This document shows, piece after piece, positions 16,910-25,630 of a stretch of DNA of 64,000 nt. Location of the stretch: assembly GCF_003337715.1 (NCBI RefSeq), contig NZ_QPIX01000017.1, forward strand, positions 1 to 64,000. Reading direction: 5' to 3'. Source of the DNA: Ciceribacter lividus (GTDB lineage: Bacteria > Pseudomonadota > Alphaproteobacteria > Rhizobiales > Rhizobiaceae). Both the position numbers and the translations under genes were made by a program. How positions within the stretch are numbered: the first letter of the stretch is position 1; the number at the start of each line of letters is the position of its first letter. The notes beneath the pieces were generated by a model, which was not told the DNA's origin, ran no database searches, and saw only the letters and a list, made by a program, of their open reading frames with translations.

Positions 16910-16929
16910 ATTGAGGTGCGCACCTCAAT
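16910..16929. promoter_or_regulatory. LacI-type operator, perfect 20-bp palindrome (copy 2)
   Basis: ATTGAGGTGCGCACCTCAAT repeats the first palindrome with one extra base pair at each end. The centre-to-centre distance is 30 bases, close to three helical turns, so two dimers would bind the same face of the DNA. Confidence 0.85.
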
Positions 16930-17106
16930 TATAGACTCGTCCAGGGTCGAGAACCCGGACGCGAACTGCATCCGGCAAGCTCTCGATATCGCGGCCGGTG
17001 GAGGAAAGTTGCCGGCCCGGAGGACTGAGAAACGCATTGGTTGCCCTGGAGGGGGCGTCGAACGCATCCCGATGGAGATCGGGATCGGTCAAGGGAGGAG
17101 AACGTC

Positions 17107-18441
17107 ATGAAATCAGCATTCCTGAAATCCACGGTCGCCGCGGGCGCGCTCGCCTGGTCGAGCCTGTCGGGCGCGACCGCAGCCAAGGCCGACGAACTCA
17201 CATTGTGCTGGGCGGCCTGGGACCCGGCCAACGCGCTGGTCGAACTCAGCAAGGATTTCGAAGCCAAGTCCGGCCACAAGATGAAGTTCGAATTCGTGCC
17301 GTGGCCGAACTTCGCCGACCGCATGCTCAACGAGCTGAATTCCGGCGGCAAGCTGTGCGACCTGATGATCGGCGACAGCCAGTGGATCGGCGGCGCCGCC
17401 GAGAACGGCCAGTATGTGAAGCTCAACGATTTCTTCGACAAGGAAGGAATCAAGATGGAGAACTTCATCCCTGCGACCGTCGTCGGTTATGCCGAATGGC
17501 CGAAGAACTCGCCGAACTACTGGGCGCTTCCGGCCTTCGGTGACGTGGTCGGCTGGACCTATCGCAAGGACTGGTTCTCCCGCCCCGAACTGCAGGACGA
17601 ATTCAAGAAGAAGTACGGCCGCGATCTCGCCGTGCCGAAGACCTTCGCGGAACTCAAGGATATCGCCGAGTTCTTCCAGGGGCGCGACATTGACGGCAAA
17701 ACCGTCTACGGCGCGGCGATCTACACCGAGCGAGGATCGGAAGGCATCACCATGGGGGCGATGGACGCCCTCTATTCCTTCGGCTTCGAATACCAGAACC
17801 CCGACAAGCCCTACGACATGGAGGGCTTCGTCAACTCGCCCCAGGCGATCGCAGGTCTCGAATACTACAAGTCGCTCTACGACTGCTGCACGCCTCCCGG
17901 ATCGTCCGATGCCTACATGTCGGAGAACATCGACGCCTACAAATCGGGCCAGGTCGCGTTGCAGATGAACTTCGCCTTCATCTGGCCGGGGATCAACGCC
18001 GACCCGAATGTCGGCGGCGACAAGTCCGGCTATTTCCCCAATCCTGCAGGCCCTGACGGCAAGCAGTTCGCCCAGCTCGGCGGCCAGGGCATCTCGGTGG
18101 TTGCGGCCTCCGCGAAGCAGGATGCCGCACTCCAGTATATCAAGTGGTTCGCCCAGCCCGAGATCCAGCAGAAGTGGTGGTCGCTCGGCGGCTACTCCGC
18201 ACTCCGCTCGGTCGTGGAGGATCCGGGTTTTGCCACCAGCCAGCCCTATGCCCAGACCTTCCTCGACTCCATGGCCATCGTGAAGGATTTCTGGGCGGAA
18301 CCGTCCTATGCTTCACTTCTGCAGGCTTCGCAAAAGCGCTTCCACGACTATGTGATCGCCGGCCAGGGCACGGCCAAGGAAGCCCTCGACGGCCTCGTCA
18401 AGGACTGGACCGAGGTCTTCGAGGACGAAGGCAAGATCTGA
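17107..18441 (+). CDS. ABC transporter sugar/polyol-binding protein (family 1, MalE-like)
   Basis: A 444-aa periplasmic binding protein. A Sec-type signal peptide (hydrophobic run TVAAGALAWSSLSGATAA) is followed by ELTLCWAAWDPANALVEL and the family-1 body. The ATG at 17107 is preceded by GGGAGG and gives a normal signal peptide; the extra 22 residues of the longer frame do not. It is the first gene of the binding protein, permease, permease, small membrane protein, ATPase, ATPase, Dha kinase operon. A 10-bp hairpin right after it (18484-18510) probably keeps binding-protein mRNA more abundant than the rest. Confidence 0.92.
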   Translation: MKSAFLKSTVAAGALAWSSLSGATAAKADELTLCWAAWDPANALVELSKDFEAKSGHKMKFEFVPWPNFADRMLNELNSGGKLCDLMIGDSQWIGGAAENGQYVKLNDFFDKEGIKMENFIPATVVGYAEWPKNSPNYWALPAFGDVVGWTYRKDWFSRPELQDEFKKKYGRDLAVPKTFAELKDIAEFFQGRDIDGKTVYGAAIYTERGSEGITMGAMDALYSFGFEYQNPDKPYDMEGFVNSPQAIAGLEYYKSLYDCCTPPGSSDAYMSENIDAYKSGQVALQMNFAFIWPGINADPNVGGDKSGYFPNPAGPDGKQFAQLGGQGISVVAASAKQDAALQYIKWFAQPEIQQKWWSLGGYSALRSVVEDPGFATSQPYAQTFLDSMAIVKDFWAEPSYASLLQASQKRFHDYVIAGQGTAKEALDGLVKDWTEVFEDEGKI

Positions 18442-18483
18442 TCCCCTGCCCCGGCTCTCGCGACCCGGTGGCCATCCGTCCAA

Positions 18484-18510
18484 GCGGTGCCGGCATCATT
18501 CCGGCACCGC
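18484..18510 (+). terminator. Intercistronic stem-loop after the binding protein gene
   Basis: GCGGTGCCGG (18484-18493) pairs with CCGGCACCGC (18501-18510) around a seven-base loop, followed by a T-rich stretch (cattcctttcttgtt). It probably acts as a leaky terminator or mRNA-stabilising end between the binding protein and permease genes. Confidence 0.65.
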
Positions 18511-18542
18511 CCGCTCATTCCTTTCTTGTTGGGGGTTAGCCC

Positions 18543-19490
18543 ATGTCCGAGAGCGCCATCGACCGCCTCGCGCGCGCAACGCCGTCCGGAGTCTCCAGGA
18601 GAATTTCAGGCCTGTCCGACCGGGCGATCGCCTGGATCTTCGTGACGCCGACGATCCTTCTGCTCCTTGCGGTCAACATCTTTCCCCTGATCTGGACCGT
18701 CAGGCTGAGTTTCACCAATTTCCGGGTCAACAGGCCCGGCGAGGCGCCCGAGTTCGTCGGATTGCGCAATTACACCCGCATCCTGACCGATGGCGACATC
18801 TGGCTGACGATGCAGGCGACGGCGCATTTCCTGTTCTGGACGATCGCGCTGCAGGTGCTGATCGGCTTCACGCTCGCTTACCTGATCAACAAGAAGTTCC
18901 GCGGAAACGATCTCTGGACGACGATCATCGTACTGCCGATGATGCTGAGCCCGGCCGTCGTCGGCAACTTCTGGACCTTCCTCTACCAGCCGCAGATCGG
19001 CCTCTTCAACTACGTGGTCGGCTTCTTCAGCGGCGTCGACCCTTCGAGCTTCTCGATGATCGGCGACGTCTCGCTCGCACCCTGGGCGATCGTCATCGTC
19101 GACACCTGGATGTGGACGCCCTTCGTCATGCTGATCTGCCTCGCCGGACTGCGGTCGATCCCCGACAGCATTTACGAGGCTGCCGAATGCGACCGGGCAA
19201 GCAAATGGCGGCAGTTCTGGACCATCACCATTCCGCTGGTCCTGCCGTTCCTGATGCTCGCGATCCTGTTCCGGGGCATCGAGAACTTCAAGATGTTCGA
19301 CCTCGTCGTGCAGCTGACCGGTGGCGGGCCGGGTTCGGTGACCGAACTCACCTCGATCAACCTCAAGCGCGAGGCCTTCGAGAAATGGCGCACCGGCTAT
19401 GCCTCGGCCTATGCGGTGATCCTCTTCGTCACGGTCTTCGGCCTCGCCTCGATCTATGTGAAGGCGCTGAACAAGGTGAAAGAACGATGA
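18543..19490 (+). CDS. ABC transporter permease, MalF/GlpP-like
   Basis: A 315-aa inner-membrane permease of the MalF-type family, with about six hydrophobic segments (IAWIFVTPTILLLLAVNIFP is the first). The cytoplasmic EAA loop appears as YEAAECDRASKWRQFWTITIP (about 210-230), which docks on the ATPases. It has a ribosome-binding site in gttgggggttag. Its stop codon overlaps the start of the second permease (ATGA, 19487-19490). Position in the operon matches GlpP of the rhizobial glycerol transporter, but the substrate is not proven. Confidence 0.92.
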   Translation: MSESAIDRLARATPSGVSRRISGLSDRAIAWIFVTPTILLLLAVNIFPLIWTVRLSFTNFRVNRPGEAPEFVGLRNYTRILTDGDIWLTMQATAHFLFWTIALQVLIGFTLAYLINKKFRGNDLWTTIIVLPMMLSPAVVGNFWTFLYQPQIGLFNYVVGFFSGVDPSSFSMIGDVSLAPWAIVIVDTWMWTPFVMLICLAGLRSIPDSIYEAAECDRASKWRQFWTITIPLVLPFLMLAILFRGIENFKMFDLVVQLTGGGPGSVTELTSINLKREAFEKWRTGYASAYAVILFVTVFGLASIYVKALNKVKER

Positions 19491-20428
19491 GCAATTACTC
19501 CGTCACCGAGCCATCGGCTCGCCAGAAATGGTTCGCCGGCGCCCTTGTCGTCATCTATGCCGTCGTGACGATCATGCCGCTCGTCTGGATCATCGCCACC
19601 GGCTTCAAGAGCCCCTCCGACGCGATCGCCTATCCGCCGAAGGTGCTGTTCGAGCCGACGCTCGAGGGCTACGTGAACCTCTTCACGACCAGGACCCGCG
19701 TCTCCGATGCGGACCTCCAGGCCCTCGGCGAACCGAAGACCTGGTATGAAAGGCTTGTCCGGAAGGACGGACTGGTGATTGCCGGCCCCTCCCGCTTCGG
19801 CGAGCGCTTCTACAACTCGGTCGTGATCGGCTTCGGCTCGACCCTGCTCTGCATCGTGCTCGGGACGGCGGCGGCCTATGCCTTCTCGCGCTTCAAGGTG
19901 CCGCTGAAGGACGACCTTCTCTTCTTCATCCTGTCGACCCGCATGATGCCGCCGATCGCCGTCGCAATCCCGATCTTCCTGATGTTCCGGTCGCTCAGCC
20001 TGAGCGACACCCATGCAGGCCTGATCCTCCTCTATACGGCGGTGAATCTCTCGCTCTCGGTCTGGCTGCTCAAGGGCTTCATCGACGAGATCCCCGTCGA
20101 ATACGAGGAGGCGGCGCTGATCGACGGCTACACGCGCTTCCAGGCCTTCTACAAGGTCGTGCTGCCGCAGGCCGTGACGGGCATCGCCTCGACCGCGATC
20201 TTCTGCCTGATCTTCGCCTGGAACGAATATGCCTTCGCGGTGCTCCTGACCTCGGGCACGGCGCAGACCGCGCCGCCCTTCATTCCGACCATCATCGGCG
20301 TCAGCGGCCAGGACTGGCCGGCCGTCGCCGCCGGGGCCACGCTCTTCCTCGTTCCGGTCGTCGTCTTCACGATCGTCCTGCGCAAGCATCTCCTGCGCGG
20401 CATCACCTTCGGAGCCGTTCGAAAATGA
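19487..20428 (+). CDS. ABC transporter permease, MalG/GlpQ-like
   Basis: A 313-aa partner permease. The first membrane helix (ALVVIYAVVTIMPLVWIIATGF) is followed by a periplasmic loop, then the remaining helices and an EAA loop (EYEEAALIDGYTRFQAFYKVVLP). The start at 19487 overlaps the upstream stop codon; the much longer frame from 19112 is a shadow of the first permease. Its own stop codon overlaps the start of a small membrane protein gene, so all three are translationally coupled. Confidence 0.92.
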   Translation: MSNYSVTEPSARQKWFAGALVVIYAVVTIMPLVWIIATGFKSPSDAIAYPPKVLFEPTLEGYVNLFTTRTRVSDADLQALGEPKTWYERLVRKDGLVIAGPSRFGERFYNSVVIGFGSTLLCIVLGTAAAYAFSRFKVPLKDDLLFFILSTRMMPPIAVAIPIFLMFRSLSLSDTHAGLILLYTAVNLSLSVWLLKGFIDEIPVEYEEAALIDGYTRFQAFYKVVLPQAVTGIASTAIFCLIFAWNEYAFAVLLTSGTAQTAPPFIPTIIGVSGQDWPAVAAGATLFLVPVVVFTIVLRKHLLRGITFGAVRK

Positions 20429-20613
20429 ACCAATTCCTCAACAGGCTGCGCCGGCTGCGGCGTAACGAGTGGGAGCTTGTCGCCTCGGCGCTGATCGCTC
20501 TCGGCGTCTTCATGATGATGCAGCCCTTCACGCTGTCGCTCTATACCTATTCCTTCGTCGTGACATTGGTGGGCACCGTGATGTTCGTCATCGTCAGCCA
20601 CTTCCCGGAGTAA
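20425..20613 (+). CDS. Small two-helix membrane protein of the transporter operon
   Basis: A 62-aa protein with an Arg-rich N-terminus (NRLRRLRRNEWE) followed by two hydrophobic segments, about residues 19-35 (LVASALIALGVFMMMQP) and 40-58 (YTYSFVVTLVGTVMFVIVS). The ATGA overlap with the upstream permease and the three-base gap to the next ATPase show that it is a true gene. The rhizobial GlpSTPQUV transporter also has a small membrane protein (GlpU) between permeases and other parts, which supports a role as accessory subunit. I do not recognise the exact family. Confidence 0.75.
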   Translation: MNQFLNRLRRLRRNEWELVASALIALGVFMMMQPFTLSLYTYSFVVTLVGTVMFVIVSHFPE

Positions 20614-20616
20614 GAC

Positions 20617-21714
20617 ATGGCGCAGATCAGAATACAGAACCTGCGCAAGGAATTCGGCGCCTTCACCGCCGTCCAGTCATCGAGCTTCACGATCGAGGAC
20701 GGCGAGTTCTTCATGCTGCTCGGACCTTCCGGTTGCGGAAAGACCACCACCTTGCGGATGATGGCGGGCCTCGAGCTGCCGAGCAGCGGCGAGATCCATA
20801 TCGACGGCGAGGAGGTCGGCATGAAACCCGCCAGCCAGCGCGATATCGCCTTCGTCTTCCAGATGTTCGCGCTCTATCCGCACATGAACGTGCGCCGGAA
20901 CATTTCCTATCCGCTGCTGAGCCAGGGCGTTCCCAAGGCCGAAGTCAGGACACGGGTCGAGGAGGTGGCGAGAATCCTGCGGATCGAAGACATCCTCGAC
21001 AAGCCCGTGGGCGGATTGTCCGGCGGCGACCGCCAGCGTGTGGCGCTCGGCCGCGCAATCGTGCGCCGGCCGAAGGCCTTCTTCATGGACGAACCGCTCG
21101 GCGCACTCGACGCGGAATTCCGCGAGCACATGGCCGAGGAGCTTCGCGCCCTCCACGACCGGATCGGTGCAACCACCGTCTATGTGACCCACGACCAGCT
21201 CGAGGCGATGCAGATGGGTGACAAGATCGTCGTCATGAACCATGGCGTGGTCGAGCAGTTCGGCCAGCCGCAACAGATCTACGACTGGCCGGCGACCCGT
21301 TTCGTCGCCGACTTCATCGGTTCGCCGCCGATGAATTTCCTGGAGTTCGAGGGCATGATCGGCATCGGCGGCGACCACGTCGTTCTCGACGGGCAACGCT
21401 TTGCGGTTCCGGTGTCGCGGCAGGGCGCCGAGGGAAGGCTGACGCTCGGCGTCCGGCCTGAGCATGTCCGCTTTTCGGATACGTCAGCCTATCGCGGCAA
21501 GGTGCTCGCGACCGAGTATCTCGGCACGACCCAGATCATCACGCTCTCGACGCCGAACGGCAATATCAAGGCGCGGATATCCTCCGCCGACACCGTCAGG
21601 GAGGGCGAGATGGTCGGCCTGGAGTTCGACAACCGCACGCTGAGCATCTTTGCCGGTGAGCGCGGACATGCCCTGATCTCCGAAGGAAACGAAGGAGTGC
21701 TGCGCCATGGCTGA
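20617..21714 (+). CDS. ABC transporter ATPase, MalK/UgpC type (GlpS/T-like), first copy
   Basis: A 365-aa ATPase of the CUT1 importer family. Walker A is GPSGCGKTT (about 37-45), the signature reads LSGGDRQRV with Asp where Gln is usual, and Walker B plus D-loop are AFFMDEPLGALD. A C-terminal OB-fold regulatory domain (LGVRPEHVRF) follows. A second, different ATPase gene overlaps its end by eight bases. Two separate ATPases per transporter, most likely a heterodimer, are a hallmark of the GlpST arrangement. Confidence 0.93.
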   Translation: MAQIRIQNLRKEFGAFTAVQSSSFTIEDGEFFMLLGPSGCGKTTTLRMMAGLELPSSGEIHIDGEEVGMKPASQRDIAFVFQMFALYPHMNVRRNISYPLLSQGVPKAEVRTRVEEVARILRIEDILDKPVGGLSGGDRQRVALGRAIVRRPKAFFMDEPLGALDAEFREHMAEELRALHDRIGATTVYVTHDQLEAMQMGDKIVVMNHGVVEQFGQPQQIYDWPATRFVADFIGSPPMNFLEFEGMIGIGGDHVVLDGQRFAVPVSRQGAEGRLTLGVRPEHVRFSDTSAYRGKVLATEYLGTTQIITLSTPNGNIKARISSADTVREGEMVGLEFDNRTLSIFAGERGHALISEGNEGVLRHG

Positions 21715-22702
21715 GGTCGTTCTCCAGTCCATCACGAAAAACTTCGCGGGCCACACGGCGCTCGCCGACGTGTCGATGACCATACCCGACGGCTCCTTCG
21801 TCGTGCTGCTCGGCCCGACGGGTGCAGGCAAGACGACCACGCTCAGGATGATTTCGGGACTCGATCATCCCGACCGCGGCGACGTCTTCATCGGCGGCCG
21901 GTCGATGAAGGGCCTCACGCCCGCAGAGCGCAACGTCGCGATGGTCTTCCAGCAATATTCGCTCTACCCGCACCTGACCGTGCGCGAGAACCTCGCCTTC
22001 CCGCTGAAGTCACCGCTTCTGAAAACCCCGGCCGGCGAAATCGAGCGCAAGGTGCGCGCCGTCGCCGAGACGCTCCGTATCGCCCACAAGCTCGACAACA
22101 AGGCGACGGCGCTTTCGGGCGGGGAGATGCAGCGGGTGTCGATCGGCCGCGCGCTCGTCCGCTCGCCCGAGATATACCTGATGGACGAGCCGTTGAGTTC
22201 GCTCGACGCGAAACTGAGGGCCGACCTGCGCGTGGAGCTGAAGAGCATCCAGGCGAATTCCGGGGCGACCCTCCTCTATGTCACGCACGATCAGGTCGAG
22301 GCCATGACCATGGCGACCCATATCGGTGTCCTGCATCACGGGCGGCTGGTGCAGTTCGGCTCGCCGCGGGACGTCTATGAACGTCCGGTGAGCCTCTATG
22401 CCGCCCAGCGGCTCGGGCAGCCTCGGATCAACGTTCTGCCGGCGAACCTCTTCCCGGCGGCACCCCCGCGTGCGGCGAGCATCGGCCTTCGGCCGGAGCA
22501 CATCCGCCAAGGCAGCGGCGAGGACAGTCTGGTCACGCGCGTCGAAAGGCTCGGCGACCAGACGCGCTTGCACCTGTCCTTCCGCGGACACACCATCGTC
22601 ACCGTCACCGAACCCCACACGACCCGGCGTGACGGAGAGATCGTCAAGATCGAACCCGTTGATCCACTCTACTTCGATGCCGACGGCATGCGACTCGCTT
22701 AA
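21707..22702 (+). CDS. ABC transporter ATPase, MalK/UgpC type (GlpS/T-like), second copy
   Basis: A 331-aa ATPase with Walker A GPTGAGKTT (about 36-44), signature LSGGEMQRV and Walker B IYLMDEPLSSLD. A shortened C-terminal regulatory domain contains LRPEHIRQGSG. It differs clearly from the preceding ATPase, which supports a heterodimeric motor. The start overlaps the upstream stop by eight bases. Only 11 bases separate it from the dihydroxyacetone kinase gene. Confidence 0.93.
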   Translation: MAEVVLQSITKNFAGHTALADVSMTIPDGSFVVLLGPTGAGKTTTLRMISGLDHPDRGDVFIGGRSMKGLTPAERNVAMVFQQYSLYPHLTVRENLAFPLKSPLLKTPAGEIERKVRAVAETLRIAHKLDNKATALSGGEMQRVSIGRALVRSPEIYLMDEPLSSLDAKLRADLRVELKSIQANSGATLLYVTHDQVEAMTMATHIGVLHHGRLVQFGSPRDVYERPVSLYAAQRLGQPRINVLPANLFPAAPPRAASIGLRPEHIRQGSGEDSLVTRVERLGDQTRLHLSFRGHTIVTVTEPHTTRRDGEIVKIEPVDPLYFDADGMRLA

Positions 22703-22713
22703 GGAAGGTTCCC

Positions 22714-24369
22714 ATGGCTCAGTTCATCAACAAGAAAGAAGACGTCGTCATCGAGGCCGTGGAGGGCCTGCTGGCAACGGGCGCCGTGCCGCTGGCGCGC
22801 CTCGACGGCTATCCGCATATCCGCGTGATCGTCCGGGCGGACTGGGACAAGTCCAAAGTCGCGCTCGTCTCGGGCGGCGGATCCGGCCACGAGCCGGCGC
22901 ATGCGGGCTTCGTCGGTGCGGGCATGCTGACCGCGGCGGTCTGCGGCGACGTCTTCGCTTCGCCCAGCGTCGATGCCGTGCTCGCGGGTATCCTCGCGGT
23001 CACCGGTCCGGCCGGCTGCCTCCTGATCGTCAAGAACTACACCGGCGACCGCCTGAATTTCGGACTGGCGGCGGAGCGAGCCCGGGCCTTCGGACTCAAT
23101 GTCGGCATGGTGATCGTCGACGACGACATCGCCCTGCCCGATGTGCCGCAGGCCCGCGGCGTCGCCGGAACGCTGTTTGTGCACAAGATCGCCGGAGCGC
23201 TCGCCGAAAGCGGCGCTGACCTCGAAACGGTGACCGCTGCCGCGCGCAGGGTCATTGCGGCGACGAAGAGCATCGGCATGTCGCTCGATACTTGCACCGT
23301 TCCGGGGTCGCCGAAGGAAAACCGCATCCCGGCGGGCATGGCCGAACTCGGCCTCGGAATCCATGGCGAGGCCGGGGTGGAGCAGGTCGACTTCTCCGGC
23401 GCCCGATCGGCGATGACCGCCGTCGTCGCCAAGCTGCGGTCGGAAATCGGAGACAAGCCGCACGTCGCGTTGATCAACAATCTCGGCGGGACGTCGGTTC
23501 TCGAAATGTCGATCCTCGCCCATGAGCTGATCCAGTCCGACATCGGCGGGCTGATCAGCCACGTCGTCGGTCCGGCGGCCATGATGACCTCGCTCGACAT
23601 GCGCGGCTTCTCCATCTCGCTTTACCCGGCCGAGGCCGACGATATCGCCGCACTTGCCGAGCCGGTCGGCCCTGCCGCCTGGCCGGGGCTCTCTCCTGTC
23701 CGGCCGGTATCGGTCGTCGCCTTGCCGGATGGGCTCACCCCGATCATGCCGCTGCCCTCCGACCACAGGCCGACCCGCGATTTCGTCACCGGCTGCTGCA
23801 ACGTGCTGATCGCGGCCGAGGAGAGCCTCAATGCGCTCGACGCCAAATCCGGTGACGGCGACACCGGGTCGACGCTCGCCGGTGCCGCCCGCGCCCTCGT
23901 CAAGGCGATGGACAGGCTGCCGCTTTCCGACCATACGCAACTCTTCCGGGCGATCGGGCTCGAACTCAGCCAGACGATGGGCGGCTCTTCCGGCGTCCTG
24001 CTGGCGATCTTCTTTGCCGCGGCCGGCGACGGTGCATCGAGTGGTCTGCCGATCCGGGACGCTCTCAGGGCCGGGCTTGCGCGCATGCAGGAAATCGGCG
24101 GGGCGAAGGTGGGTGACCGTACGATGGTCGATGCGCTTGCCCCTGCTCTCGATGCGCTCGAAGGTGGACTGAAGGCGGCGGCGGAGGCGGCGCGCGCCGG
24201 CGCCGACCGGACCGCGACGCTCGCCAAGGCCCATGCCGGCCGTGCCGCCTATCTCAGCTCGCGGCAGCTCCTGGGGCACGCCGATCCGGGCGCCGAGGCC
24301 GTGGCGTTGCTGTTCGAATTCCTGGCCCGTTCCGCGAACGGTGAGGCGGTGAGCGCACTGGCCCGCTAG
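22714..24369 (+). CDS. dhaK: Single-chain ATP-dependent dihydroxyacetone kinase (DhaK-DhaL fusion)
   Basis: A 551-aa kinase that phosphorylates dihydroxyacetone (and often glyceraldehyde) to the phosphate. The DhaK half has GGGSGHEPAHAGFVG (about 54-68) and the substrate-binding histidine in LGIHGEAG (H217), where dihydroxyacetone is held as a hemiaminal. The DhaL half carries the nucleotide and magnesium motifs SGDGDTGSTLAGAA, GGSSGVLL and GDRTMVDAL. Length and order match the Citrobacter-type ATP-dependent enzyme rather than the PTS-dependent DhaKLM system. Co-transcription with the transporter suggests that it acts on the imported compound or its first oxidation product. A triose or tetrose kinase role is possible. 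Confidence 0.92.
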   Translation: MAQFINKKEDVVIEAVEGLLATGAVPLARLDGYPHIRVIVRADWDKSKVALVSGGGSGHEPAHAGFVGAGMLTAAVCGDVFASPSVDAVLAGILAVTGPAGCLLIVKNYTGDRLNFGLAAERARAFGLNVGMVIVDDDIALPDVPQARGVAGTLFVHKIAGALAESGADLETVTAAARRVIAATKSIGMSLDTCTVPGSPKENRIPAGMAELGLGIHGEAGVEQVDFSGARSAMTAVVAKLRSEIGDKPHVALINNLGGTSVLEMSILAHELIQSDIGGLISHVVGPAAMMTSLDMRGFSISLYPAEADDIAALAEPVGPAAWPGLSPVRPVSVVALPDGLTPIMPLPSDHRPTRDFVTGCCNVLIAAEESLNALDAKSGDGDTGSTLAGAARALVKAMDRLPLSDHTQLFRAIGLELSQTMGGSSGVLLAIFFAAAGDGASSGLPIRDALRAGLARMQEIGGAKVGDRTMVDALAPALDALEGGLKAAAEAARAGADRTATLAKAHAGRAAYLSSRQLLGHADPGAEAVALLFEFLARSANGEAVSALAR

Positions 24370-24460
24370 GAAGCAACGGACGTCGGGGAGACCTCGCCCC
24401 CGTCTGCGGCAATCACTTCAATAACGTGAGAGCGCACATGGCCGGCAGATGGCGAGTGCT

Positions 24461-25366
24461 TCACCCCATCGATTGGGAAGTGAGTACAAAGACCATGGCC
24501 TCTCCGTCCGCACCCGAACCATAATCGGCATGCTCGCCGAGTGTCATCGTCGTGACGGTATCGAACACCGGCAGCCCGCATTGCTGGACGAAGTTGGCGA
24601 ATGCTCCTGCCTTGAAGTGCGTATCGAGACGGAGAAAGGTCCCTGCATGGGCAATCACATGCGGATGCACAACGGCAATCGCCTCCTCGTCGGAGTGGGC
24701 GACCACCGGCCCGACAACATGGCCGCGGCCGAAACGGCGACACATGGAGAAAGCCCTGAGGCTCTGCCCGCGGAAAAGCCCGTAGGAGACGGATTGTTCC
24801 AAGAGGCGCGCGAGATGAAGCGGTCGAGCGGCGCCGAAGGCCGGCGCATCGAGCGCCGTCATCTGGTCAAGATCGGCAGAAGAGAGCTGCCGAAGCGTCA
24901 GCCCGGCCGGGATGGGCGGCGCGTCCGGCAGTGGACGCGCATCGCCCTGACACTGATGGACGGTTGCCCTCGGCGAGAAACCCAGCGAACGATAGAGCCG
25001 ATATGCAGCGCGCGTCGCGTTGAGCCTCAGTCGGCGCTTGCCGAATTCCTCGGCGATCAACTTCCGCATCAGCCATTGTGCCGCACCGTTGGTCTGCAGC
25101 CGCGGCGATGTGATGACCATGCCGATGGTCGCGAAGTCGTCACCGTGGGGAAACCACATCGCCGAGCCGAGCACCCGGTCGATCTCGTCCAGAGCGGCAA
25201 ATCCGTGCCCGACTTCAAGCAGGGACCGCCAGTCCTCGGCGCGATGCGGCCAGCCGACTGCAATCGAGAGGGCATGCAGTTGCGAAAGGTCGACGTCCGC
25301 GATGTCGGCGAGACGCATGCGGAACGTGTCGACAACCAGGCTATCCGAGACTCCGGCCTCCAGCAT
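24461..25366 (-). CDS. GNAT-family acetyltransferase, double-domain type (paralogue of 39435-40271)
   Basis: A 301-aa protein with a N-terminal GNAT domain: GWPHRAEDW at 38-46 and an acetyl-CoA loop of Q-x-x-G-x-A type in QTNGAAQWL. A second half begins near PPIPAGLTLRQLSSADLDQ and contains RFGRGHVVGPVVAHS and FLRLDTHF. The same landmarks occur in the acetyltransferase at 39435, so the two are paralogues. The ATG at 25366 has a purine-rich ribosome-binding site (gagagaggg); the 51 extra upstream codons are not conserved in the paralogue. It is divergent from the ArgE-like deacetylase, suggesting an acetylation/deacetylation theme, but the substrate is unknown. Confidence 0.8.
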   Translation of the reverse strand: MLEAGVSDSLVVDTFRMRLADIADVDLSQLHALSIAVGWPHRAEDWRSLLEVGHGFAALDEIDRVLGSAMWFPHGDDFATIGMVITSPRLQTNGAAQWLMRKLIAEEFGKRRLRLNATRAAYRLYRSLGFSPRATVHQCQGDARPLPDAPPIPAGLTLRQLSSADLDQMTALDAPAFGAARPLHLARLLEQSVSYGLFRGQSLRAFSMCRRFGRGHVVGPVVAHSDEEAIAVVHPHVIAHAGTFLRLDTHFKAGAFANFVQQCGLPVFDTVTTMTLGEHADYGSGADGEAMVFVLTSQSMG

Positions 25367-25574
25367 CCCTCTCTCTTCCCTCAACCCTTCAGTTATAGAT
25401 CCGACGTGTTCGCGAACCGCGACGCGTCCGACACTAAACTGCGTCCGGCAACACAATCCGCTTCTCTTCCACCTCTGCACGCAAGATTCGACTGAAAGGC
25501 GCGCACCTTCGGCATCCATTCCCTGCCCACGGGACTAGTCTTGCTCTCACCCCTTCCTCCAGAAGTTCCAATCT

Positions 25575-25603
25575 CCCCTCCCCGAGGGGCGACCGGCTCG
25601 GTC
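25575..25603 (+). repeat. Two adjacent short hairpins in the deacetylase leader
   Basis: CCCCTC with GAGGGG (25575-25589) and GACCG with CGGTC (25591-25603) are consecutive inverted repeats 28 bases before the deacetylase start. The style resembles short rhizobial intergenic palindromic elements, but the element is too short to name. The rest of the 264-base divergent gap shows nothing further. Confidence 0.4.
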
Positions 25604-25630
25604 GCAACCAAAGCAGATGTGGCGGTACGA

